Shown here: positions 16,192 to 24,951 of the stretch, piece after piece
Numbering within the stretch: position 1 is the stretch's first letter
Layout of the letters: each line of letters begins with the position of its first letter
Assembly (NCBI RefSeq): GCF_001424565.1
Contig: NZ_LMOL01000005.1
Location: 808,150 to 872,149, forward strand
Reading direction: 5' to 3'
DNA from: Arthrobacter sp. Leaf141
GTDB taxonomy: Bacteria > Actinomycetota > Actinomycetes > Actinomycetales > Micrococcaceae
DNA length: 64,000 bases
Position numbers and translations under genes: made by a program
Notes under the pieces: generated by a model
Told to the model about the DNA's origin: nothing
Databases searched by the model: none
The model's input: the letters and a program-made list of their open reading frames with translations, nothing else

Positions 16192-17966
16192 TGACGGAAA
16201 CCCTCTTTGGTGGCCCCACCCTGCCTCCGGCATACCCGGAACGCGCAGCCTGGGGAACCGCCCCGAAACTCCGTGCCTGGCAGCAGGAGGCCCTGGACCT
16301 ATACATGCAGGCGGCCCCCCGCGACTTCCTGGCCGTCGCAACGCCCGGCGCCGGTAAGACCACCTTCGCGCTGCGGGTTGCCTCAACGCTCATCGAGGCC
16401 GGCACCGTCAACCGCGTCACCATTGTGGCGCCCACCGACCACCTCAAGCGGCAGTGGGCCGACGCCGCCGCCAAGGTGGGCATTGCGATCGACCCCAACT
16501 TCAAGAACTCCGACGGCCAGCACGGCCGCGGCTTCGTTGGGGTGGCCGTCACGTACGCCCAGGTGGCCAGCAAACCGCTGCTGCACCGGGCCAAGACGGA
16601 GGCCGCCCGCACCCTGGTGATCCTCGATGAGATCCACCACGGCGGCGAAGCCCTGTCCTGGGGCGACGGCCTGCGCGAGGCGTTTGATCCTGCCATCCGG
16701 CGGCTGTCCCTGACAGGTACGCCGTTCCGGTCGGACACCTCACCCATCCCGTTTGTGGAATACGCCCAGGACCGCGACGGCATCCGCCGGTCGAAGGCGG
16801 ATTACACATACGGTTACGGCAGTGCCCTGCGCGACCATGTGGTCCGCCCCGTGATGTTTATGGCCTATTCGGGCCAGATGCGCTGGCGCACCAGCGCCGG
16901 CGAGGAAATGGCCGCCTCCCTCGGCGAGGCCGCCGTCACGAAGGACATCACCTCCCAGGCCTGGCGTACGGCGCTTAACCCCACGGGGGAGTGGATCCCG
17001 GCCGTCCTGGCCGGCGCGGACAAGCGGCTCAGCGAGGTGCGCCGCACCGTGCCCGACGCCGGCGGCCTGGTTATCGCCACCGACCACGAGGATGCCCGCG
17101 CGTACGCCGGCCAACTGAAGCGGATCACCGGCGAATCGCCCACCGTTATCCTCTCGGATGACGCCAAGGCTTCGGACAAGATCGACGAGTTCACCGCCAG
17201 CGAGAAACGCTGGATGGTGGCGGTCCGCATGGTGTCCGAAGGTGTTGACGTCCCGCGGCTGTCCGTGGGCGTCTACGCCACGTCCACCTCCACCCCGCTG
17301 TTCTTCGCCCAGGCCGTGGGACGTTTTGTGCGTGCCCGCAAACGCGGCGAAACGGCGTCGGTGTTCCTGCCGTCGGTGCCGCAATTGATGGCGCTGGCCA
17401 ACTCCATGGAAGCCGAACGAGACCATGCCCTGGACCGTCCCGAAAAAGAGGACGCCGACGGCCTGTTCAACCCCGAAGACTCACTCATGGCGGACGCCAA
17501 CCGCGAGGACAAGGCATCCGACAGCCTCACCAAAGGCAAGTTCGAGGCACTGGATTCGCAGGCGTCCTTTGACCGGGTCCTGTTCGACGGCGGCGAGTTC
17601 GGTACCGGCGGCGAAGTGGGTTCGGACGATGAACTGGACTTCCTGGGCATTCCAGGCCTGCTGGACGCGGAACAGGTGGGGACCCTCCTGCGCCAGCGCC
17701 AGCACGAGCAGCTGAACCGGAAGAGCAGGTCTGCGCCCGTGCAGGCGGCCGCCCCGGCCATGCCGGACCACCGGATGCTGATGGACCTGCGGAATGAGCT
17801 GGCCAAAAACGTCTCGGCCTGGTCGGCCCGGACCGGCACCCCGCACGGTGTGGTGCACACCAAGCTGCGGACGGTGTGCGGTGGCCCTCCCGTGGCCCAG
17901 GCCAACGAGGAGCAGCTCCAGTCGCGGCTGCGGAAGCTCCAGGACTGGTTTATCGGCCGCACGTAG
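16191..17966 (+). CDS. DEAD/DEAH-box (superfamily 2) helicase
   Basis: This 591-residue protein has an early RAWQQEAL motif (Q-like), Walker A ATPGAGKT at 50-58, motif Ia VAPTDHLKRQW, motif II DEIH at 146-149, motif III SLTGTPFRSD, motif V VSEGVDVPRLS and motif VI QAVGRFVRARKRG. These give a complete ATP-driven SF2 motor with an XPB/RadD-like feel. The last 170 residues are an extra region ending TKLRTVCGGPPVAQANEEQLQSRL that I cannot assign. It is the second gene of the DUF3039 operon. A DNA repair or remodelling role is inferred from motifs only. Confidence 0.9.
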   Translation: MTETLFGGPTLPPAYPERAAWGTAPKLRAWQQEALDLYMQAAPRDFLAVATPGAGKTTFALRVASTLIEAGTVNRVTIVAPTDHLKRQWADAAAKVGIAIDPNFKNSDGQHGRGFVGVAVTYAQVASKPLLHRAKTEAARTLVILDEIHHGGEALSWGDGLREAFDPAIRRLSLTGTPFRSDTSPIPFVEYAQDRDGIRRSKADYTYGYGSALRDHVVRPVMFMAYSGQMRWRTSAGEEMAASLGEAAVTKDITSQAWRTALNPTGEWIPAVLAGADKRLSEVRRTVPDAGGLVIATDHEDARAYAGQLKRITGESPTVILSDDAKASDKIDEFTASEKRWMVAVRMVSEGVDVPRLSVGVYATSTSTPLFFAQAVGRFVRARKRGETASVFLPSVPQLMALANSMEAERDHALDRPEKEDADGLFNPEDSLMADANREDKASDSLTKGKFEALDSQASFDRVLFDGGEFGTGGEVGSDDELDFLGIPGLLDAEQVGTLLRQRQHEQLNRKSRSAPVQAAAPAMPDHRMLMDLRNELAKNVSAWSARTGTPHGVVHTKLRTVCGGPPVAQANEEQLQSRLRKLQDWFIGRT

Positions 17967-17996
17967 GCGCGTGGCGGACCGCCAGGGGTCGAGGCG

Positions 17997-19289
17997 TTAT
18001 TTGGCTTTGACCACCGGCAGGTCATCCCAGTGCGTGGTGTACCGCGGCGTCAGCCTGTCCCGCTTGGTGGCCCACTTCGATCCGGACCTGAGGCCGCCGT
18101 GGCCCAGCCCGATGCTGGCCCGGCCGAACCGTTCCGCAACACCATCCAGGATGGGGCCCAGGGTCCGGTCCGGCGTGTCCAGGAAGTCCATCAGGGTGTC
18201 CTGGCTGCCTGCCGGACTCAGGTCCCTGACGGTGACGCCCACCCGCATATAGGGGGTGCCTTCGCGGATGTCCGGCAGCAGGCGCTGCGCCGCCCTGATG
18301 ATCTCCAGGGGATCGGCGGTGGGGGAGGGGAACGCCACGTCCACGGAGTGGGCCACGACGGGTCCGCCGTTAAAGGACGAGGTCCGGGCGAAAGCGTTGA
18401 GGTTCCCGGTGACCAGCTTTTTCCGGGCAAGGCGGGCTGCTGCGCCCTGGGCGTAGACACTCAGGGCCTGCCCCACCTCCCTGACACTGCTGGCGGGAGT
18501 CACAAACGACCGGGAAAACAGGATCTGGCTGTGGCCCCGGGTTTCGTCCAGGGTGATGCAGGGGGTTCCCTGCAGTTCCAGGACCGTCCGCATCAGGACC
18601 ACCGAGAAACGCTTGCGGATCACCAGGGGATCGGCATTGCGCAGGTCCCAGGCCGTGACAATCCCGACCGCGGCGAGCCGGGTGCTGTTGCGCCCGCCCA
18701 CACCCCAGATCTTCTGCGCCGGAAGCTTGCGCAGCAGCCGCTCCTGGTCCGCGGGGCTGATGCTGTCCCAGTGGCAGACGCCCTGGAAGTGCGGGTTGTT
18801 CTTGGCCCATTGGTTGGCAAGTTTGGCGAGGGTTTTGGTGGGGGCCAGCCCCACGCAGACGGGCAGTCCCACGTGGCGGCGCACGCCGCGGCGGATGTTC
18901 CGGCCGGCGGCGTGCTGGTCGGCGGTGCTTCCGGGCAAGGTCAGGAAGGCCTCGTCGATGCTGTAGATCTCGGTGGCCAGCGAGTGCCTGGCCAGGTACT
19001 CCATCACCCGTGCGCTGAGGTCCCCGTACAGTTCGTAGTTGCTGGACAGGCCCACCAGGCCCCAGGCCTTGGCCTGCGCCGAGATCTGGAACCAGGGTGC
19101 GCCCATGGCGATGCCCAGGTCCTTGGCCTCGGCGCTTCGGGTGATCACACAGCCGTCATTGTTGGACAGGATCACCACGGGCCGGTTTTCCAGCGATGGG
19201 TCGAAGGCGCGCTCCGCGGAAACGTAGAAGTTGTTCACGTCCACCAGGGCGAAGCACTTTGCTGCGCGGTCGGGGCCGGCTTCAGACAC
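17997..19289 (-). CDS. umuC: Y-family translesion DNA polymerase, UmuC
   Basis: This 430-residue polymerase has the palm motif [14 protein letters not shown], the catalytic [10 protein letters not shown], the family segment [17 protein letters not shown], and the helix-hairpin-helix area [17 protein letters not shown], followed by the little-finger domain. With UmuD' it forms Pol V, which copies past DNA lesions at the cost of mutations. It begins with GTG, 8 nt inside the end of umuD, so it is translationally coupled and falls under the SOS box upstream of umuD. Confidence 0.93.
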   Translation of the reverse strand: MSEAGPDRAAKCFALVDVNNFYVSAERAFDPSLENRPVVILSNNDGCVITRSAEAKDLGIAMGAPWFQISAQAKAWGLVGLSSNYELYGDLSARVMEYLARHSLATEIYSIDEAFLTLPGSTADQHAAGRNIRRGVRRHVGLPVCVGLAPTKTLAKLANQWAKNNPHFQGVCHWDSISPADQERLLRKLPAQKIWGVGGRNSTRLAAVGIVTAWDLRNADPLVIRKRFSVVLMRTVLELQGTPCITLDETRGHSQILFSRSFVTPASSVREVGQALSVYAQGAAARLARKKLVTGNLNAFARTSSFNGGPVVAHSVDVAFPSPTADPLEIIRAAQRLLPDIREGTPYMRVGVTVRDLSPAGSQDTLMDFLDTPDRTLGPILDGVAERFGRASIGLGHGGLRSGSKWATKRDRLTPRYTTHWDDLPVVKAK

Positions 19290-19704
19290 GGTGCAGGCAC
19301 CGGGTGGCGACGCCCCACACGGCCAGGTCGACGCCGGCCGTCACCGTGATGGGGGCCAGGCCGGGATCGTCAGCGGTGAGCGTGAGCTCGTCCCCGGCAA
19401 GGTGGAGCCTGCGGATGATCAGCTCGCCATCCACAACGGCAACCACCACGGAGCCGCTGCGGGCCGTGAGGGAGCGGTCCACGATCAGTTCGTCCCCGTC
19501 GAAAATGCCGGAGGCCCGCATCCCGTCGCCCGCCACCCTGAGGATGAACGTGCTGGTGATGTCGTTGATCAGGTGCTTATTGAGGTCGATGCGGCCGGAA
19601 AAATAGTCCTGAGCCGGAGAGGCAAAGCCCACCGGCAGGAATGACTCTCCGGTCCCGGCTGCTCCTTGTCCGGCGCTGTCCGCCGGCTCCGTTGGGTAGG
19701 CCAT
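19282..19704 (-). CDS. umuD: UmuD-like protein lacking the catalytic Ser and Lys
   Basis: This 140-residue protein aligns along its length with Umu[18 protein letters not shown] corresponds to CGFPSPAADYVEQRIDL in E. coli. The S24 peptidase serine motif GDSM reads GDGM (Gly at 61), and the general-base lysine (DGEFTVKKL in E. coli) reads DGELIIRRL, with Arg at 98-99. The scissile Cys-Gly is Val25-Gly26. The codons (GGG; CGC AGG) read unambiguously. The predicted protein can therefore adopt the fold but not self-cleave. It starts at ATG 19704 with a GGAGG site and is preceded by a perfect SOS box; umuC overlaps its 3' end. Confidence 0.9.
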   Translation of the reverse strand: MAYPTEPADSAGQGAAGTGESFLPVGFASPAQDYFSGRIDLNKHLINDITSTFILRVAGDGMRASGIFDGDELIVDRSLTARSGSVVVAVVDGELIIRRLHLAGDELTLTADDPGLAPITVTAGVDLAVWGVATRCLHRV

Positions 19705-19731
19705 GGTGTCCCTCCATTCCGATTCCCCCCA

Positions 19732-19753
19732 GTCTAATCGAACATGTGTTCGA
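19732..19753 (-). promoter_or_regulatory. LexA SOS box inside the umuDC promoter
   Basis: TCGAAC-ATGT-GTTCGA (19738-19753) is a perfect palindrome matching the actinobacterial/Bacillus LexA consensus with GAAC-N4-GTTC. On the minus strand TAGACT (19737-19732) directly follows it and is a good -10 box, so LexA would sit between -35 and -10 and block polymerase. Confidence 0.92.
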
Positions 19754-19807
19754 GCCAGGCCGACGCGGGGGCGGTCCGGAGGTGACCCGCAGGTACAGGC
19801 CGTGGGA

Positions 19808-20446
19808 CTAGGCGATCTCGACGCCGCCCAGTTCCATCTCCGCCACGGCCTCGTCGAGGTCTTCGGCGATCCCGGCTGTCAGGGAACGGATCACGGTGAC
19901 GCCGTAGCCTGCCTGGACCGCATCGAGGGCGGTGGCGCGCACGCAGTAGTCGGTCGCCAGCCCCACCACCACCACGTCCTCCACGTCGTTGCTTTGGAGC
20001 CATTCATCCAGGCCGATGGCGTCCCCGTCCGGTGCTGACTGCGGCGAATCGTTGGCCCCGGGCATTGACCCGGGCTGGCGCTCGCCGGTGGGGACAACGT
20101 CCTCGGGGGCAAGTAGGCCTTCGAAGCCGGAGTAGGCGGCCGTGAACTGGCCCTTGCGGAAGAAGGCCTCGATGTACTCGGTGTCCAGGTCCTCGTGCAG
20201 CTCCGCCCCGCGGGTTCCCGCCACGCAGTGCGGCGGCCAGCTGTCCTTGAAGTCGGGGGCAGCGGAGAAGTGGTTGCCCGGATCGATATGCCAGTCCTGG
20301 GTGGCCACCACATGGTCGAATTGGCCCTGGTGGGCGTCGACGTATTCGCTGATGGCAACGGCCAGGTCCGCCCCGCCAGTGACGGGCAGTGCACCGCCTT
20401 CGCAGAAATCGTTTTGGACATCAACAATGATCAGGGCGCGGGACAT
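19808..20446 (-). CDS. pncA: nicotinamidase / pyrazinamidase
   Basis: This 212-residue isochorismatase-fold hydrolase converts nicotinamide to nicotinate. The catalytic triad is visible as D9 (IIVDVQNDF), K98 (FFRKGQF) and C168 (GLATDYCV), and the metal site as D51 and H53 (ATQDWH) with H59. A loop of about 25 residues (near 120-145, Pro/Gly/Asp-rich) makes it longer than the 186-residue mycobacterial enzyme. The ATG overlaps the stop of pncB by 1 nt, so nicotinamide is deamidated and its product passed to PncB by coupled genes. Confidence 0.93.
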   Translation of the reverse strand: MSRALIIVDVQNDFCEGGALPVTGGADLAVAISEYVDAHQGQFDHVVATQDWHIDPGNHFSAAPDFKDSWPPHCVAGTRGAELHEDLDTEYIEAFFRKGQFTAAYSGFEGLLAPEDVVPTGERQPGSMPGANDSPQSAPDGDAIGLDEWLQSNDVEDVVVVGLATDYCVRATALDAVQAGYGVTVIRSLTAGIAEDLDEAVAEMELGGVEIA

Positions 20447-21774
20447 CAGCTCTCCTCGTAAACGGTGGGGATGGCGGCGTCGCCGCGCTGGAGCCGGTGG
20501 ACCACCGAGGGCAGTTCGGCCATGGAATCCGCGTGCCGTTGCCGCGCGCGCTGCACTCCCTCATAACCGGTCCAGCCGGGCAGCAGTTCGCCGTTTTTCA
20601 TGAACTGCTGCAGGAGCTGGCGGTCGTTGCCGTCGTCCTCGGGCCGGTGCCCCACCCCGACCATCTCGGCGGTGGCAGTGCCGCGTTCGTTCAGCTTGCG
20701 CAGGGCATATTTGCGGCCGCCTACGCTGGCCTTATTTTTGGCTGCCTTGGCGACGGAGACGAAGTTCCCGGCGTCGTCAGTGCGGCTGACGAGCTTGTAG
20801 ACCATGCTCGCCGTCGGCGCGCCGGAGCCCGTCACCAAAGACGTGCCCACGCCGTAGGAATCCACCGGAGCGGATTGCAGGGCAGCGATGGCAAACTCAT
20901 CGAGGTCGGAGGTGACCACAATTTTGGTGTTCACGTTCCCCAAATCGTCCAGCAGGCGGCGGACCCATTGCGCCTGGGCCACAAGGTCACCCGAGTCCAG
21001 CCGTACCGCGCCCAGTTTGGGCCCTGCCAGGTCCACGGCCGTGCGGACGGCGGTTTCGACGTCGTACGTGTCCACCAGCAGCGACGTGCCGGCGCCAAGG
21101 GACGCGATCTGGGCCTCGAAGGCGTCGCGCTCATTGTCGTGCAGGAGCGTAAAGGAATGCGCTGCGGTGCCCACGGTCTTGATGCCGTAGCGCACGCCGG
21201 CTTCCAGGTTGGAGGTGCTGTCGAAGCCGGCAATGACAGCGGCCCGGGCAGCAGCGGACGCGGCTTCCTCGTGGGTGCGCCGTGACCCCATTTCGATGCA
21301 TGGCCGTCCGCCGGCCGCGCCCACCATACGGGAGGCCGCCGAGGCGATGGCACTGTCGTGGTTCAGGACCGACAGGACGTAGGTTTCCAGCATGCAGGCC
21401 TCGGCGAACGTGGCCTCAACAATGAGGATGGGGGAGTTGGGGAAGTAGGCCTCGCCCTCGGCGTAGCCCCAGATGTCGCCGGTGAACCGGTAGTCGGCCA
21501 GGTAGTCCAGCGTCTGCTGGTTCACCACCTTGGTGGCAGCCAGGAACTCCAGTTCGGCCGCGCCGAACCGGAAGTTGGCGATGCCTTCCAGCAGCCGTCC
21601 CGTGCCCGCAACCACGCCATACCGGCGGCCATCCGGCAGACGCCGCGCGAAGGCTTCAAACACCGATTTGCGGTGGGCTGCGCCGGAATGCAGGGCAGCC
21701 TGCAACATGGTCAGCTCGTAGTGGTCTGTGTAAAAGGACGTGCGGGGATGGTCCCAGCCGGCAGAGGTGCTCAC
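20446..21774 (-). CDS. pncB: nicotinate phosphoribosyltransferase
   Basis: This 442-residue enzyme joins nicotinate to PRPP to make nicotinate mononucleotide in NAD salvage. The N-terminal SFYTDHYELTMLQAAL, the EMGSRRTHEEAA segment, the DTYDVETAVRTA stretch, AVRLDSGDL and the VGTSLVTGSGAP phosphate site are family hallmarks. An open frame runs about 45 codons upstream through a tandem repeat, but GTG at 21774 is preceded by TAGAGT at 7 nt and gives the family N-terminus. It is divergent from clpS and is followed by pncA. Confidence 0.95.
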   Translation of the reverse strand: MSTSAGWDHPRTSFYTDHYELTMLQAALHSGAAHRKSVFEAFARRLPDGRRYGVVAGTGRLLEGIANFRFGAAELEFLAATKVVNQQTLDYLADYRFTGDIWGYAEGEAYFPNSPILIVEATFAEACMLETYVLSVLNHDSAIASAASRMVGAAGGRPCIEMGSRRTHEEAASAAARAAVIAGFDSTSNLEAGVRYGIKTVGTAAHSFTLLHDNERDAFEAQIASLGAGTSLLVDTYDVETAVRTAVDLAGPKLGAVRLDSGDLVAQAQWVRRLLDDLGNVNTKIVVTSDLDEFAIAALQSAPVDSYGVGTSLVTGSGAPTASMVYKLVSRTDDAGNFVSVAKAAKNKASVGGRKYALRKLNERGTATAEMVGVGHRPEDDGNDRQLLQQFMKNGELLPGWTGYEGVQRARQRHADSMAELPSVVHRLQRGDAAIPTVYEES

Positions 21775-21781
21775 GAAAATC

Positions 21782-21787
21782 ACTCTA
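21782..21787 (-). promoter_or_regulatory. -10 box TAGAGT, leaderless pncBA promoter
   Basis: On the minus strand TAGAGT, 7 nt, then the GTG at 21774. The 59-bp tandem repeat begins directly upstream of the box. Confidence 0.6.
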
Positions 21788-21793
21788 GTCCCC

Positions 21794-21940
21794 ACCGGCT
21801 CCCACGTCTCGCTGCGCTTCGCCGCGGGTCCCTCGCCGGCGTGGCCCCACCCACCGGCTCCCACGTCTGGCTGCGCTTCGCCGCGGGTCCCTCGCCGGCG
21901 TGGCCCCACCCACCGGCTCCCACGTCTCGCTGCGGGACCC
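21794..21940. repeat. 59-bp tandem repeat, about 2.4 copies
   Basis: Unit 1 (21794-21852) and unit 2 (21853-21911) are 59 bp each and differ at one base. A third partial copy begins at 21912 and loses identity after about 23 bp. Each unit starts ACCGGCTCCCACGTCT. Fifty-nine is not a multiple of three, and the repeat lies between the divergent pncB and clpS starts, so it is non-coding. Confidence 0.9.
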
Positions 21941-21981
21941 TTGCCGTTGTGGGCCTATCCGGCGGAGGACCATCCTCCCCA

Positions 21982-21987
21982 TAGAAT
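21982..21987 (+). promoter_or_regulatory. -10 box TAGAAT, leaderless clpS promoter
   Basis: TAGAAT, 6 nt, then the ATG at 21994. Confidence 0.65.
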
Positions 21988-21993
21988 GGACGG

Positions 21994-22377
21994 ATGACTG
22001 TAAGTGTTGCGCCCCGCCCTGACATCCAGGAGGGCACCCGGACCGGAACAGAGGAGGCCACAGGCTCCCTGACGGCCCCGGATATCCCCTGGAACCTGGT
22101 GATCTGGAACGATCCCGTGAACCTCATGAGCTATGTCAGCTACGTTTTCCAGAGCTACTTCGGGTACTCGGGGACCAAAGCCAACAAGCTCATGATGGAG
22201 GTCCACAAAAAGGGCCGCTCCATCGTCGCGTCGGGCAGCAAGGAACAAGTGGAACGGCACGCAGTGGCCATGCACGGCTTCGGGCTGTGGGCCACGGTGG
22301 AGAAGGCCAGCGGCGGTCCGGGCGGAAAGTCCGGAAAGTCCGGCGGCTCGGGCCAGGGTAAGGGGAAACGTGGCTAA
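21994..22377 (+). CDS. clpS: ATP-dependent Clp protease adaptor ClpS
   Basis: This 127-residue adaptor delivers N-degron substrates to ClpAP/ClpCP. The core has WNLVIWNDPVNLMSYVSYVFQ, with the Asn-Asp of the N-end pocket, and the VHKKGRSIVASGSKEQVE segment. It has an unstructured N-terminal extension of about 30 residues and a Gly/Lys/Ser-rich tail (KSGKSGGSGQGKGKRG) that is not part of the fold. It overlaps the next gene by 8 nt. Confidence 0.95.
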   Translation: MTVSVAPRPDIQEGTRTGTEEATGSLTAPDIPWNLVIWNDPVNLMSYVSYVFQSYFGYSGTKANKLMMEVHKKGRSIVASGSKEQVERHAVAMHGFGLWATVEKASGGPGGKSGKSGGSGQGKGKRG

Positions 22378-22936
22378 GGCATTCAAATACGGACTCAAGG
22401 GCATCACCGGTTACCTCGAACCTGCCGAACGCGAGCTCCTGCGCAGCCTGATCGATGACGTCATCTCCATGCTTGAACCCGAGGAGCGGGCAGGGCAGGA
22501 TCCGCTGGCGGCCCTGATCGGCCTCGACATGGACGTTGCCGCGCCCTCCGACCGGGCGGTCCTGCGGTTGCTGCCGGACGTGATGAAAAATGACGACGAC
22601 GCGTCCCTGGAGTTCCGCCAGCTCACCGAGCGTTCCCTTCGGGAAACCAAGATCGGCGCCCTCCGCGCTGCCGCCCTGGACCTGGACAAGGATGAACTGG
22701 TCCTCACCGGCGACGGCCCCCGGCACTGGTCCATGGCCCTGAACGACGTCCGCCTGGTCCTGGCCGAGCGGCTGGACATCCGCGACGAGGAGGACGCCGG
22801 GCATGTGCACCTGATGCAGGACTGGTCCCAGGCCGAGGACGTGGAGAGCTACTTGGCGCTGGTGTACAACTTCGCCACCTGGCTGCAGGAATCCCTGGTC
22901 CAGGCCATGCTGGCGTCCATGGAGACCCGCAGGTGA
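22370..22936 (+). CDS. DUF2017 protein
   Basis: This 188-residue, mostly helical, acidic protein of unknown function is found next to clpS across actinobacteria. Recognisable features are the N-terminal FKYGLKGITGYLEPAERELLRSLIDDV and the C-terminal VYNFATWLQESLVQAML. The GTG start overlaps the clpS end, so expression is coupled. The conserved pairing suggests a part in ClpS-dependent proteolysis, but no motif shows this. Confidence 0.9.
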   Translation: MAKAFKYGLKGITGYLEPAERELLRSLIDDVISMLEPEERAGQDPLAALIGLDMDVAAPSDRAVLRLLPDVMKNDDDASLEFRQLTERSLRETKIGALRAAALDLDKDELVLTGDGPRHWSMALNDVRLVLAERLDIRDEEDAGHVHLMQDWSQAEDVESYLALVYNFATWLQESLVQAMLASMETRR

Positions 22937-23017
22937 GCGCGGCGGCCCAGCCGTCCTGTGACCTACCAGACATGAGTTCCAGGGCACAACATGATGGCTG
23001 AGGCTGCCGGGAAGACC

Positions 23018-23023
23018 TATCCT
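23018..23023 (+). promoter_or_regulatory. -10 box TATCCT upstream of murI
   Basis: TATCCT lies 9 nt before the ATG at 23033. The spacing is slightly longer than in the other leaderless genes here, but the box still excludes the earlier in-frame ATG codons at 22991-22994. Confidence 0.45.
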
Positions 23024-23032
23024 CGAATAATC

Positions 23033-24064
23033 ATGACAACAGCCCCGAGCATGGAGCCGCCAGCGGATGCTGACCCGGTGCCCGCAGCCAGCGACCTGCC
23101 AGCCGCCGCGTTGGAATCCCGCCCCATCGGTGTGTTTGATTCCGGCGTGGGCGGGCTGACCGTTGCCCGCTCCATCATCGACCAGCTGCCCAACGAAGCG
23201 ATCCTTTACGTGGGGGACACCGCGCACGGACCGTACGGCCCGCTGCCCATCGCCGAAGTCCGCGCCAACGCGCTGGGGGTGATGGACGAACTGGTGGATT
23301 CCGGTGTGAAGCTGCTGACCATTGCCTGCAACTCGGCGTCGGCCGCCGTCCTCCGGGACGCGAGGGAACGCTACACCGCCAAGTACGGCATCCCGGTGAT
23401 CGAAGTCATCCAGCCCGCCGTCCGCCGGGCGGTTGCCGCCACGCGCACCGGCCGGGTGGGGGTGATCGGCACTTCCGCCACAGTGGGCTCCCGCGCTTAT
23501 GAGGACACCTTTGCGGCCGCCCCGGACCTGGAGATCACCTCCGTGGCCTGCCCCGAGTTCGTCAGCTACGTGGAAGCAGGCATCACCACGGGACCGGCCC
23601 TGCTGGCCATCGCGGAGGAATACCTGGCTCCGCTGAAGGCAGCCAATGTGGACACCGTGGTCCTGGGCTGCACCCATTACCCGCTGCTGACCGGCGTCAT
23701 TTCCTTTGTGATGGGGGCCGACGTGACCCTGGTGTCCAGTGCCGAGGAAACCGCCAAGGACGTGTACCGGGCCCTGGCCACCCGCAACCTGCAGCGCACC
23801 GACGCCACACCGCCCGAACACCACTTTGTTGCCACGGGCGACGCCGGTCAGTTCGAGTCGCTGGCCCGGCGTTTCCTGGGGCCTGAGGTGCTGTCCGTCC
23901 GGCACGTGGACCACGTGGCGGCCCAGTACCCCACGGGCAGCCTGGCCCGGATCACCCCTGAGATGATCGCTGCGGCCCAGAGCGCCCGGAACCGTCCGCG
24001 GATTTCCAACTTCGTGGGGGGCCGCCTGGCGGGGACCGCCCGTGACGGGAGGCCTGGCCTGTGA
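23033..24064 (+). CDS. murI: glutamate racemase
   Basis: This 343-residue enzyme makes D-glutamate for peptidoglycan. It shows [15 protein letters not shown], the first catalytic cysteine in [17 protein letters not shown] and the second catalytic cysteine in LGCTHYPLL. An N-terminal extension of about 35 residues (Pro/Ala/Asp-rich) precedes the fold, and the C-terminal 25 residues are basic. ATG 23033 is chosen because of the -10 box. The last base overlaps the GTG of the MBL gene (4-nt overlap). Confidence 0.95.
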   Translation: MTTAPSMEPPADADPVPAASDLPAAALESRPIGVFDSGVGGLTVARSIIDQLPNEAILYVGDTAHGPYGPLPIAEVRANALGVMDELVDSGVKLLTIACNSASAAVLRDARERYTAKYGIPVIEVIQPAVRRAVAATRTGRVGVIGTSATVGSRAYEDTFAAAPDLEITSVACPEFVSYVEAGITTGPALLAIAEEYLAPLKAANVDTVVLGCTHYPLLTGVISFVMGADVTLVSSAEETAKDVYRALATRNLQRTDATPPEHHFVATGDAGQFESLARRFLGPEVLSVRHVDHVAAQYPTGSLARITPEMIAAAQSARNRPRISNFVGGRLAGTARDGRPGL

Positions 24065-24858
24065 AGCTCACCATTGTCGGGTGCACCGGCTCGTTTCCCG
24101 GCCCCGGCTCGCCGGCGTCCTGTTACCTGCTGACCGCCACGGACGGTGACCGGACCTGGAAGGTGGTGATGGACCTGGGCAGCGGCGCCCTGGGCGCCAT
24201 CCAGCGGTACACCGACCTGGAGGACATTGACGCGATCTTCCTCACGCACCTCCACCCGGACCACTGCATGGACCTGTGCGGGCTTCACGTTGCGGTGCGC
24301 TGGAAGCCCGGCGGCTGGGACGGCGGCAGGATCCCGGTCTGGGGTCCCGCAGCCACCGCCGACCGGATGGCCACCGCCTACGGGCTGGACCTGGACCCCG
24401 GGATGCACGAGGAATTCGACTTCACCAACTGGGCCGAGCGGAAGCCGGTGACTGTTGGCCCTTTCACCGTGACCCCATACGCCGTGAACCATCCCGTGGA
24501 GGAGGCCTACGCCCTGCGCGTGGAAGTGGTGGAGCCGGATAAGGACGGCAACCCGGTCACCCGTGTCCTCACCTACTCAGGGGACACCGATTCCTGCCCG
24601 GGCCTTGAAGAGGCTGCCAGGAATGCCGACCTTTTCCTTTGCGAAGCGGCCTTCGAGGAAGGGCGCGACGACGGCATCAAGGACGTCCATTTGACCGGCA
24701 AGCGGGCGGGGGAGGCCGGAGCCGCAGCCGGCGCGCGCCGGCTCCTGCTCACGCACATTCCGGTCTGGACCTCACCCACCACCGTGATGGCCGAGGCCAG
24801 GCCCGTGTTCGGCGGCGACGTGGCGGTGGCCGTGGCCGGGGTGCATTACACCGTCTAA
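24061..24858 (+). CDS. metallo-beta-lactamase-fold hydrolase (RNase Z-like)
   Basis: This 265-residue protein has the metal motif [11 protein letters not shown], a second ligand in [12 protein letters not shown], an aspartate in [11 protein letters not shown] and a late histidine in LLTHIPVW. This is the arrangement of the RNase Z / cyclic phosphodiesterase branch. It is always close to murI in actinobacteria. The reaction is unknown. Confidence 0.88.
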   Translation: MKLTIVGCTGSFPGPGSPASCYLLTATDGDRTWKVVMDLGSGALGAIQRYTDLEDIDAIFLTHLHPDHCMDLCGLHVAVRWKPGGWDGGRIPVWGPAATADRMATAYGLDLDPGMHEEFDFTNWAERKPVTVGPFTVTPYAVNHPVEEAYALRVEVVEPDKDGNPVTRVLTYSGDTDSCPGLEEAARNADLFLCEAAFEEGRDDGIKDVHLTGKRAGEAGAAAGARRLLLTHIPVWTSPTTVMAEARPVFGGDVAVAVAGVHYTV

Positions 24859-24900
24859 AGCCCGGAAGGGTGCTGGCGCAGCGGAGCCGGATCTTGTATG

Positions 24901-24933
24901 TTATCGATATTCGTTATTAACGATCATCGATAA
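24901..24933. promoter_or_regulatory. nested palindromic operator before the membrane protein-HTH pair
   Basis: The outer arms TTATCGAT (24901-24908) and ATCGATAA (24926-24933) are perfect complements. Inside them CGTTA-T-TAACG (24912-24922) is a second perfect inverted repeat. The block is strikingly AT-rich and covers GATAAT (24929-24934), a likely -10 box. It is a natural binding site for the HTH protein encoded two genes on. Confidence 0.7.
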
Positions 24934-24951
24934 TCCGGGGGATTCATGAAT

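Noticed and set aside
17967..17996. Hairpin TGGCG/CGCCA between helicase and umuC
   Set aside because: Only five base pairs in a very GC-rich gap; too weak to call a terminator.
21775..21909. Longer N-terminus for PncB through the tandem repeat
   Set aside because: The extra residues are a translation of the 59-bp repeat, and the leaderless box points to GTG 21774.
21794..21940. CRISPR array
   Set aside because: The units are directly adjacent 59-bp tandem copies without spacers, and no cas genes are present.
22190..23914. 574-codon minus-strand frame over clpS, DUF2017 and murI
   Set aside because: It covers three well-supported genes on the other strand and shows no family features.
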